Shown here: positions 27,259-34,266 of the stretch, one piece after another
Position numbering within the stretch: position 1 is the stretch's first letter
Layout of the letters: each line of letters opens with the position of its first letter
Source of the DNA: Pectobacterium fontis
GTDB taxonomy: Bacteria > Pseudomonadota > Gammaproteobacteria > Enterobacterales > Enterobacteriaceae
Assembly: GCF_000803215.1 (NCBI RefSeq)
Contig: NZ_JSXC01000049.1
Location: 1 to 38,688 of the forward strand
Direction: 5' to 3'
DNA: 38,688 nt
Program-made: the position numbers and the translations under genes
The notes under the pieces: model-generated
Seen by the model: the letters and a program-made list of their open reading frames with translations, nothing else
Told to the model about the DNA's origin: nothing
Database searches by the model: none

Positions 27259-28333
27259 CGACATCACGCCTTTCTCTGGCTCTTATTTACCAGACGATAT
27301 CCATTTCTTGCTTCAGCCGGTAGAGATTGAAGTCACGCCGGTAGAAGAGAAAGAGCGGCTGATTCAGTCGGGCGCCAAGCACTATTCCGACATGCTGAGT
27401 CAGGAACCGGAACCGACCGTCTGGCATCTTGAACTGTTCTCCCGTGCGCTTGAAAAAGAGGGGAAACGTTTAGCGCACGAGGTGCAAATGCTGGCACAGA
27501 CGCTGGCACTGCGTTTTGCCGATACGCCCATTGTCTTGACCAGCTTGGTGCGCGCCGGTGTTCCTCTGGGGGTGATGTTGCATCGTGCTCTGCGCGCCAT
27601 GGGGAAAACGTCTTACCATTATGGCATCAGTATTATCCGCGATCGGGGCATTGATAAAGCCGCACTGGAATGGATTGAAGCGCGTCACGGCAGCGAAGGC
27701 ATTGTGTTTGTTGATGGCTGGACCGGTAAAGGTGCTATCACCGGGGAATTGATCCGTTCTCTGAAAGGAAGAGAGGGGTATCCGGTTCAGCCACGTTTGG
27801 TGGTACTGGCGGATCCTTGCGGCTGTGCCTGGCTATCGGCAAGTCATGATGACTGGCTGATCCCATTTGGGATCATGGGCGCTCCTGTCTCTGGCCTGAT
27901 ATCCCGATCGTTGTGGGCAGCCGAAGGGCTACACGGCTGTGTGATATGCGATCACCTTAAGCCATATGAATGCAGCCAAATGCTGGTGGACACCATAGAA
28001 AAATGGCGTCGTACCGCTTCTCCTGCCGCTGTGCCAGCCTGTGGATCTGAACCTGACCAGCAGCGCTACTTACAACAACAGAGCGAAAGGGTGATCCGCA
28101 CGTTAGCGGAGCGCTATAACATCGATAGTATCAATCGAGTCAAACCGGGCATTGCTGAGGCGACCCGAGCGGTGCTGCGTCGCGTACCGGATCACGTTCT
28201 GGTACAAACGATAGACGATCCTGATGTGGCGTTGCTGGTGTATCTTGCGCAGGAAAAGGGCATCACGATTACAGAAGTGGGTGATGAAATCGGTCAGTAC
28301 CGTGCAGTTACGATCATCAAAAAGGTGCACTGA
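27251..28333 (+). CDS. StiP-family protein: PRTase-like domain plus Pelota-like tail
   Basis: 360 residues. The body (about 30-230) is PRTase-like: TPIVLTSLVRAGVPLGVMLH, YGISIIRDRGID, and a PRPP-loop variant IVFVDGWTGKGAITGEL. The C-terminal 80 residues (RVPDHVLVQTIDDPDVALLV, then GITITEVGDEIGQYRAV) resemble a Pelota/L7Ae-type RNA-binding domain. Databases label the family 'cysteine protease StiP', but the visible motifs support a phosphoribosyl enzyme. The start at 27251 overlaps the HAD stop by eight bases; its stop overlaps the next start by one (TGATG). Confidence 0.85.
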   Translation: MHDDITPFSGSYLPDDIHFLLQPVEIEVTPVEEKERLIQSGAKHYSDMLSQEPEPTVWHLELFSRALEKEGKRLAHEVQMLAQTLALRFADTPIVLTSLVRAGVPLGVMLHRALRAMGKTSYHYGISIIRDRGIDKAALEWIEARHGSEGIVFVDGWTGKGAITGELIRSLKGREGYPVQPRLVVLADPCGCAWLSASHDDWLIPFGIMGAPVSGLISRSLWAAEGLHGCVICDHLKPYECSQMLVDTIEKWRRTASPAAVPACGSEPDQQRYLQQQSERVIRTLAERYNIDSINRVKPGIAEATRAVLRRVPDHVLVQTIDDPDVALLVYLAQEKGITITEVGDEIGQYRAVTIIKKVH

Positions 28334-29286
28334 TGAATACAAGGCTTTCTCCCTGGAATTTAGGTGCGACGCTCTACATGCCTGCTACGCGTACCGATAT
28401 CGCTGAGGTTATCTTGACCGGTAAGATTAGCGGATTACGCTCTTTGGTTATTTGCCTTGAAGATGCTGTCGCCGATAGTGATGTCCCGCAGGCATTATCA
28501 CGGCTTCGTGAACTGTTGGCGGTGCTGGCGCAGGCGAAACAAACGAACGGAAAAGCAGACTGGCCGTTAGTTTTTATTCGTCCACGAGATGTTGAAATGG
28601 GGCACTGGCTGGCGCGTGAGATGGATTTGAGCCCGCTGGATGGTGTGGTATTGCCTAAATTCACGCTGTCTTCTTTACCCCAGTGGTGGGAAGTGGTGCG
28701 CAATAGCGAACTGTGCATGATGCCAACATTGGAGACAGAAGATGTTTTCGATGTCGTGCAGATGCGTGAATTAGCCACGCAACTTCAGTCTCACCCTTGC
28801 CATGAGCGCATTATTGCATTACGCATCGGCGGAAACGACCTGATGAATGTGGTCTCACTGCGACGGTCGCGTCACCTGACGTTATATGATGGGCCAATGG
28901 GATACGTGATCAAGATGTTGGTCTCGATATTTGCCGCGCGGAATTTCGCGTTGACCGCGCCAGTCTGTGAACATATCGACGACCATCACATCATGTCACG
29001 CGAGTTGACGCTGGATATGGCGCATGGATTAGTCGGAAAAACGGCGATTCATCCCAATCAAATTGCGCTTATCGAGCAGGCCTTGATGGTGTCTGCCACC
29101 GATTATGCGGATGCGTTACGGATCCTGAACTCCAGCCAGGCGGTATTTAAATCTCAGGGGTCAATGTGCGAACCGGCGACGCATCGGCGTTGGGCATCGG
29201 GGATTTTGGAGCGGGCGAAGGTCTATGGCATCGCTTCTGAGCAACATCAGGGCACGCGTTTTAGCGTTGCAACGCATAATCATTGA
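28333..29286 (+). CDS. HpcH/HpaI aldolase / citrate lyase-like (CitE-like) enzyme
   Basis: TIM-barrel lyase-family protein of 317 residues. Features are GATLYMPATR at the start, SLVICLEDAVADSDVPQAL (Mg-binding Glu/Asp), VFIRPRD, MMPTLETEDVFDV, ALRIGGNDLMNV and GKTAIHPNQIALIEQAL, all typical of the CitE/malyl-CoA lyase group. It would cleave or make a C-C bond next to a carboxylate, probably without CoA given the isolated context. Last gene of the coupled five-gene module; no clear terminator follows. Confidence 0.87.
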   Translation: MNTRLSPWNLGATLYMPATRTDIAEVILTGKISGLRSLVICLEDAVADSDVPQALSRLRELLAVLAQAKQTNGKADWPLVFIRPRDVEMGHWLAREMDLSPLDGVVLPKFTLSSLPQWWEVVRNSELCMMPTLETEDVFDVVQMRELATQLQSHPCHERIIALRIGGNDLMNVVSLRRSRHLTLYDGPMGYVIKMLVSIFAARNFALTAPVCEHIDDHHIMSRELTLDMAHGLVGKTAIHPNQIALIEQALMVSATDYADALRILNSSQAVFKSQGSMCEPATHRRWASGILERAKVYGIASEQHQGTRFSVATHNH

Positions 29287-29524
29287 GGTGAAGGTTGGCT
29301 TGTTAGAGTGGGTGGTTAGCGTTGTGGCCCCCAGGTTTTTCCATACGCGGAATGGTTTTTCCATGCACCGATAGGATGGAAACACTGTTTTAGACGCTGC
29401 GATAGGGTTCAGCGTTGTTATTAACCTAGATGAGTTATGAGAGAGTCATCCAGAAAATGCCAGTGAGCACACTTATTCTTCAGTCCATACGAGCGTTGTC
29501 CTGGTATATAAAAGGGGGCGCTGT
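29287..29524 (+). promoter_or_regulatory. terW upstream region with repeats
   Basis: GGTTTTTCCAT occurs twice as a direct repeat at 29334-29344 and 29354-29364, spaced exactly 20 bases. An inverted partial copy, ATGGAAAC, lies at 29376-29383. This is a plausible cluster of regulator half-sites on one helix face. AGGGGG lies just before the terW ATG. No gene is seen. Confidence 0.4.
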
Positions 29525-29992
29525 ATGCAACTAAGTACCCGTCAGGAAAGGGTTTTTATGCTTGCTAATATCCTGGGGACGGGGAAACCGGTTGCGGCAA
29601 CGTACATCATCAATGAGTTGGGGTGCTCGGAGCCGACGTTGACTCGGGTGCTCAAGGAGTTGAGAAGTACCTATGATGCCGAGATAAAGTACAGCAAATC
29701 TTTGCACGCTTACCACATGGTTCAACCGGGTCAGCTTGATAAAAAAACGTTGCGTCGAATGGCGCAAGCGCTCGTGTCGAATGTCAGGTTTAAAGAAGAA
29801 GAAACGGTGAGTCGGGTCTTTCTGGATAAAGAAAAGAAGAAAGCCGTTTCTTTGTCATTAAGGATGTCTATCTTGCGTAAGATTGATACGCTGGCACGCC
29901 TGAAAGACATGACGCGCAGTGAAGCGGTGGAAATGCTGATCGGTAAATGTGCCGATGAACTGATTCGCGCGTCTTCCTCTTCGCAAAAATAG
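29525..29992 (+). CDS. terW: TerW, DNA-binding regulator of the ter locus
   Basis: 155 residues, the length of E. coli TerW, beginning MQLSTRQERVFMLANILGTG. The N-terminal winged-helix segment (about 8-70) has AATYIINELGCSEPTLTRVLKELR as the helix-turn-helix. The middle has the conserved GQLDKKTLRRM, and the C-terminal segment VSLSLRMSILRKIDTLARLKDMTRSEAVEML looks ribbon-helix-helix-like and may dimerise. TerW is reported to control ter expression. It sits between the biosynthetic module and terX, with its own upstream region. Confidence 0.93.
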   Translation: MQLSTRQERVFMLANILGTGKPVAATYIINELGCSEPTLTRVLKELRSTYDAEIKYSKSLHAYHMVQPGQLDKKTLRRMAQALVSNVRFKEEETVSRVFLDKEKKKAVSLSLRMSILRKIDTLARLKDMTRSEAVEMLIGKCADELIRASSSSQK

Positions 29993-30263
29993 CCCAATAT
30001 TGTCCTCCTCGTTTCCTGTTAATTTCCTTACCGATATCTCATCCCACTCTCTCCATTGAGCGGGGTGATGACGCGCATTTTTTGTTGAGATAACAATCAG
30101 ACGGGTTATTATGTTTCAATCATATTATTCGTAATGTGACGTTCGAAAAGTCTTGGCGGAAATAAAAGAAGATTGGTATTCGCTGGTTTTCCCCTTCACC
30201 TTCCTCCTCCGCCAGAAATGAATGCTGTGCTCGAATTCTATCTATTAAAAACAAGGAGACTGT
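29993..30263 (+). promoter_or_regulatory. terX promoter region
   Basis: TTGAGA (30085-30090), 16 bases, TATTAT (30107-30112) form a good sigma70 promoter. The -35 box is embedded in the 15-bp palindrome TTGTT-GAGAT-AACAA (30082-30096), the same palindrome-over--35 layout seen before the ATP-grasp gene. The leader is about 145 bases and contains no gene. AAGGAG lies before terX. Confidence 0.5.
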
Positions 30264-30908
30264 ATGTCAGTCAGTTTGCGTAAAGGACAAAGTGTTAGCC
30301 TCAAAAAGAATGAATTTGATCTCTCTTCCGTCACCATTGGTCTGGGCTGGGACATCAGCGAAGAGAAAAAAGGTTTTTTTGGGGGAATATTTGGCAAGAA
30401 AACAGAAGATGAGTATGACCTTGATGTGATCGCTTTCTTATGTAATGCCGAGGGGAAAGTGGTTGATCTCGGGAAAATAGAATCTGGTCGTCCCACTTTG
30501 GACAACGGGGATGTGATCTTTTTCAATAACCAACGGCACCACTCAGGGCAAATTTGGCTAACTGGCGACAATCGTACTGGCGCAGGGGATGGCGATGATG
30601 AGCAAATTATTGCTCACCTGAATACGCTGGATGCGAAATACGAAAAAATCGTTTTTATCGTGCAAATATATAATGGTCGGGAACAGCAACAGCATTTTGG
30701 CAAAGTAAAAAATGCGTTTATCCGTGCGGTCGATGCCAATAATGTCGAAATGGCGCGTTTTGATCTTTCCGGCGGGCCTGCATTTAACCAAAAATGCTCA
30801 ATGGTATTTGCTGAGTTGGTACGTGAAGCGACGGGCTGGAAACTCTGTGCGATTGGCGAACCTTCCGAGTCAGATAGCTTTATCACACATTTAGAGAGCT
30901 ACCTGTAA
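30264..30908 (+). CDS. terX: TerX, TerD-family protein
   Basis: 214-residue TerD-domain protein (MSVSLRKGQSVSLKKNEFDL). It carries the TerZ-like insertion SEEKKGFFGGIFGKKTEDEY before DLDVIAFL, and the calcium motif [19 protein letters not shown]. The C-terminal EREATGWKLCAIGE-type segment replaces the aromatic-rich TerD ending. It is followed with no gap (TAA-ATG) by terY, so the pair is coupled. TerX is thought to act as an adaptor between TerD-type calcium binding and the vWA proteins (inference from published Ter-system comparisons). Confidence 0.93.
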   Translation: MSVSLRKGQSVSLKKNEFDLSSVTIGLGWDISEEKKGFFGGIFGKKTEDEYDLDVIAFLCNAEGKVVDLGKIESGRPTLDNGDVIFFNNQRHHSGQIWLTGDNRTGAGDGDDEQIIAHLNTLDAKYEKIVFIVQIYNGREQQQHFGKVKNAFIRAVDANNVEMARFDLSGGPAFNQKCSMVFAELVREATGWKLCAIGEPSESDSFITHLESYL

Positions 30909-31547
30909 ATGAGACGGCTACCTGTTTATCTCCTGATTGATACGTCAGGCTCCATGCGCGGCGAGTCCATTCATGCGGTCAATGTGGGGATCCAGGCGAT
31001 GCTAAGCGCATTGCGTCAGGATCCCTATGCGCTTGAAAGCGTCCATATTTCGATTATCACCTATGACAATGAAGCGCGAGAGTTCATTCCATTAACACCG
31101 CTGGAAGATTTCCAGTTTACCGATATTGTGGTTCCCAGCGCGGGCGGCACCTTTACGGGAGCGGCGCTGGAGTGTTTGATTCAGTCGGTCGATCGCGATA
31201 TCAAACGTTCCGATGGTGATCAGAAAGGTGACTGGCGTCCTCTGGTGTTTCTCATGACCGATGGCACCCCCTCTGACGCTTACGCGTATGATGAAGCCGT
31301 GGTAGAAATCAAAAAACGTGCCTTCGGCTCGATTATTGCCTGTGCCGTGGGGCCGAAAGCCAAACATGAACACCTGAAAAAGCTGACCGATCAAGTGGTG
31401 GCGTTAGAAACGCTGGACTCTACGGCTTTTGCTGGTTTCTTCAAATGGGTGTCGGCGAGCGTCTCATCGGGCAGTGCCAGTTCTGGCGTCACGACGGGTC
31501 AGGATAACCTGCCGCCACCACCTCCCGAAATACAGTTGGTGCTGTGA
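30909..31547 (+). CDS. terY: TerY, von Willebrand factor A domain protein
   Basis: 212-residue single vWA domain. The metal-ion-dependent adhesion site is complete: DTSGSM at residues 11-16, the Thr in SAGGTFTGAAL, and the Asp in LMTDGTPSD. A Ser/Gly-rich stretch and poly-Pro tail (PPPPPPE) follow, a flexible arm that may bind partners. No signal peptide, so cytoplasmic. It directly abuts terX upstream and has a strong terminator downstream. Confidence 0.93.
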   Translation: MRRLPVYLLIDTSGSMRGESIHAVNVGIQAMLSALRQDPYALESVHISIITYDNEAREFIPLTPLEDFQFTDIVVPSAGGTFTGAALECLIQSVDRDIKRSDGDQKGDWRPLVFLMTDGTPSDAYAYDEAVVEIKKRAFGSIIACAVGPKAKHEHLKKLTDQVVALETLDSTAFAGFFKWVSASVSSGSASSGVTTGQDNLPPPPPEIQLVL

Positions 31548-31552
31548 CTGCG

Positions 31553-31590
31553 AGGCAGGGCTTCCGACCGGAGTCTTGCCTTTTATTTTT
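31553..31590 (+). terminator. Rho-independent terminator after terY
   Basis: AGGCAGGGCT pairs with AGTCTTGCCT (10 bp, two G-U pairs) around a nine-base loop and is followed by TTTTATTTTT. It separates terXY from the TerY-P triad. Confidence 0.75.
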
Positions 31591-31639
31591 GCTGTAGGCG
31601 ATCACACTCAAATTTATAGAATTGCTTACCGCGAATACG

Positions 31640-31671
31640 ATTTGTCTACTCAATACCATTTGTCTAATCAA
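31640..31671 (+). repeat. Two-copy direct repeat, 18-base period
   Basis: ATTTGTCTACTCAA (31640-31653) and ATTTGTCTAATCAA (31658-31671) differ at one base. They end 11 bases before the ATG of the triad's vWA gene, where promoter or leader control of the triad would be expected; AAGG for ribosome binding begins at the end of copy 2. Confidence 0.7.
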
Positions 31672-31681
31672 GGTGTCTGTT

Positions 31682-32719
31682 ATGAGACGACTACCCATTT
31701 TTTTTGTTCTCGACTGCTCGGAGTCGATGATCGGGGATAATCTGAAGAAAATGAACGATGGTCTCCAGACTATCGTCAGCGATCTGAAAAAAGATCCTCA
31801 TGCCCTCGAAACCGCATGGATTTCGGTGATTGCTTTTGCGGGTGTCGCGCAAACCATCGTTCCTTTGGTGGAGGTGGCATCATTCTATCCGCCGCGCTTG
31901 CCGTTAGGCGGCGGCACCAGCCTGGGGGCCGCGCTACGGGAATTGACCCGGCAAATTGATGAACAAGTCAGAAAGACCACGCAAGAGCGTAAAGGTGACT
32001 GGAAACCTGTGGTTTATCTTTTAACCGATGGTCATCCGACGGATGATACGGCACCGGAGATTAAACGTTGGAAAGCAAACTATGCCAATAAGGTTAACTT
32101 GATCGCTATTGGTCTGGGAGCGTCAGCGGATCTGAATACGTTGCGCCAGCTTACCGACAATGCATTACTGTTTACGGAAGCACAAGAAGGGGATTTTACC
32201 CGCTTTATCAAATGGATCACCGCGTCAGTCACGGCCCATAGCCGTAGCGTTGGGGAAGAGGCTCCCCCGCTGTTACCGAGCACCGAGTCTGTGGTGCGGC
32301 TGGCGAAAGATGACGTGGCGCGGGCGTATGATGAAAACTGTGTGATTCTGGTTGGGCGTTGTAATAAATCGCGTCGTCCTTATCTGATGAAATATGAACG
32401 CCCCAACGTTAACCTGTCCTCTCTCAATTTTAAGCTCAATATCAACGGGTTCAATCTGGCCGGTTGTTTCCCGATAGATGAAGAGTATTTTGCCTGGACG
32501 GATCCGTCTGCTTCCACGCTGCAAGTTAATACCAGCGAATTACACGGTGCGCCAGGTTGCCCTCATTGTGGTAATGCCAGTGCTTTTGCGATGTGCTCTT
32601 GTGGAAAACTGTTATGCATCAATGGGCCAGAAACCGTGATATGCCCCTGGTGTAACAACAACATTACCTTTAGTGAAGGCGGGTCGGATGACTTTGATGT
32701 GAATCGCGGGAGAGGCTAA
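31682..32719 (+). CDS. TerY-like vWA protein with C-terminal zinc ribbon (TerY-P triad)
   Basis: 345 residues. The N-terminal vWA domain (about 1-195) starts MRRLPIFFVLDCSESM and keeps MIDAS residues (DCSES, GGGTSLG, LTDGHPTDD). A middle domain (about 215-285) of unknown fold contains EEYFAWTDPSAS. The C-terminal ribbon has CPHCGNAS, CSCGKLLC and CPWCNNN, seven Cys, enough for zinc (TerY_C type). It is the first gene of the triad: the stop overlaps the phosphatase start by one base (TAATG). The start at 31682 has AAGG upstream. It is likely the scaffold or target of the phosphatase/kinase pair. Confidence 0.9.
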   Translation: MRRLPIFFVLDCSESMIGDNLKKMNDGLQTIVSDLKKDPHALETAWISVIAFAGVAQTIVPLVEVASFYPPRLPLGGGTSLGAALRELTRQIDEQVRKTTQERKGDWKPVVYLLTDGHPTDDTAPEIKRWKANYANKVNLIAIGLGASADLNTLRQLTDNALLFTEAQEGDFTRFIKWITASVTAHSRSVGEEAPPLLPSTESVVRLAKDDVARAYDENCVILVGRCNKSRRPYLMKYERPNVNLSSLNFKLNINGFNLAGCFPIDEEYFAWTDPSASTLQVNTSELHGAPGCPHCGNASAFAMCSCGKLLCINGPETVICPWCNNNITFSEGGSDDFDVNRGRG

Positions 32720-34236
32720 TGGAGCAGGATGTCAGTCTGGATCGTCAGATATTCGCGCTGATTTTGCAACAGGCAGGAAAGGCGCTTTCCGAAACCCAAT
32801 TTAATCACTGGGATGACGATACCGAGTTACGGGCGCTATCAGACAAATTGCGTGAACGGGTGATGCGCAAAGCAGAATCGCTTGCGACGCCAGAAAGCGC
32901 CATTCCACCATCGACCACGACAGAGCAGAAGTCGGCGGAAAAAGCGCAAGAGGACACGATGCCATGCGAGGAATTAACGATGCCACAGCCCTCTGAGGGT
33001 GCAGCACATAGGCTAAAACCGGGGCAAATTCCCACGCCGGGTCAGAACACGCCGTCAGGGGTCATACACCAGCCACAGGCCAAAATTACGCTCGCCAATG
33101 CCCGTGTGGGTACGGCGTTTAACACCCCCATTGAGATTGTCCTGGATAATGGGCTGAGGCCGGACGTGCAGGATGTGGTGTTTAGCCAAGAGATTGGGCT
33201 ACGTTTTGATCGAGAGACCGTTTCGCTGGTGGGAATGCCAAGCCAAAGCGGTGACTGGACGTTGACGGTTCATTGGACATGCGGATCCGCGACGTCGGGA
33301 TCCACGCAGGTATTGCTGATCGTAAATCCCGATCCCCGCAGCTTATGGAAAATCATCGATCCTCCTGCTGACGATCGTTACTTTAAACCGAATAGGGCGC
33401 AGCAACTGATTCGGCAGCCTGGCATTAATATCGCAGCCGCCAGCCGACGCGGGCGTTCACATGAACATGTCGGCACGTTTCGCGATGATGACTATTTTAT
33501 CTCGCACGATAATGACAACGGTTGGAGCATTTTGCTGGTGGCAGACGGTGCGGGAAGCGCCAAAAATTCCCGCGAAGGCTCGCGTCTGGTGACGACGGTG
33601 GTCGGAGAGTATTTGGCGCGGCAGTTGGCAGGGGAAACCGCCTCGGGGCTAAAGCGTGCGATCACCGAGTGGACACCCGAAGATCAGCGTGAAGTTGGCA
33701 CTTTCTTTGTCAGCCAATTTCATAAAGCGGCTCAGCTTGCGGTGCATAAGATCCACGGTGAAGCGTTGGAAACGAACGACAGCATCAAATCTTATTCCAC
33801 AACCTTGTTAGCGACGGTGGCATTGCGCACAGGCGATGAAGTCTTTGCCGCGTCGTTCTGGTTGGGGGATGGTGCTATCGCTGCCTATGGCCCAGCGGGG
33901 AAAGTGCGTCTGTTAGGTTCACCGGATAGCGGTGAATATGCCGGACAGACTCGTTTTCTGGATCAAGATGCCGTCCAGGATCCGCAATTCAGCAAACGCG
34001 TCATTATTGGCAAGTGGAGCGAGATTTCGCACCTGATCCTGATGACCGATGGGGTATCCGATCCGTACTTTGAAACGGATAACGGGCTGCAAAACCCGGA
34101 AAAATGGGATGCGTTGCTTGCCGACATCGCCCCTTACCTCAATGACGGTGAACAAGCGGCAGAACAACTCACTGAGTGGCTAAACTTTTTCTCGCCCGGA
34201 AACCATGATGACCGGACGATTGTGGTGGCATGGTGA
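32719..34236 (+). CDS. PP2C-type phosphatase with Ig-like domain (TerY-P triad)
   Basis: 505 residues in three parts. A helical, charged N-terminus runs to about residue 60, with a Ser/Thr/Pro/Glu-rich linker to about 118. A beta-rich Ig-like domain follows (about 120-205: ITLANARVGTAFNTPIEIVL, and SQSGDWTLTVHWTCGS). The PP2C domain (about 236-505) has metal-ligand motifs intact: VADGAGSA (Asp276), WLGDGAIAAY, LMTDGVSDPYF and HDDRTIVVAW. It should dephosphorylate Ser/Thr residues, presumably those modified by the kinase 30 bases downstream. Translation is coupled to the vWA gene. There is no signal peptide, so the Ig-like domain acts in the cytoplasm. Confidence 0.9.
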   Translation: MEQDVSLDRQIFALILQQAGKALSETQFNHWDDDTELRALSDKLRERVMRKAESLATPESAIPPSTTTEQKSAEKAQEDTMPCEELTMPQPSEGAAHRLKPGQIPTPGQNTPSGVIHQPQAKITLANARVGTAFNTPIEIVLDNGLRPDVQDVVFSQEIGLRFDRETVSLVGMPSQSGDWTLTVHWTCGSATSGSTQVLLIVNPDPRSLWKIIDPPADDRYFKPNRAQQLIRQPGINIAAASRRGRSHEHVGTFRDDDYFISHDNDNGWSILLVADGAGSAKNSREGSRLVTTVVGEYLARQLAGETASGLKRAITEWTPEDQREVGTFFVSQFHKAAQLAVHKIHGEALETNDSIKSYSTTLLATVALRTGDEVFAASFWLGDGAIAAYGPAGKVRLLGSPDSGEYAGQTRFLDQDAVQDPQFSKRVIIGKWSEISHLILMTDGVSDPYFETDNGLQNPEKWDALLADIAPYLNDGEQAAEQLTEWLNFFSPGNHDDRTIVVAW

Positions 34237-34266
34237 GTCTCAGAAATGGATTGCTGGTGATAATCA

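Noticed and set aside
26470-27267. Open frame antisense to the Ter HAD gene
   Set aside because: Mirror of a well-supported HAD gene with all motifs; no motif on the opposite strand.
27251-28333. Cysteine protease function of the StiP-type protein
   Set aside because: I see PRPP-loop-like and Pelota-like segments but no convincing Cys-His protease motif, so the database name is not adopted as a function.
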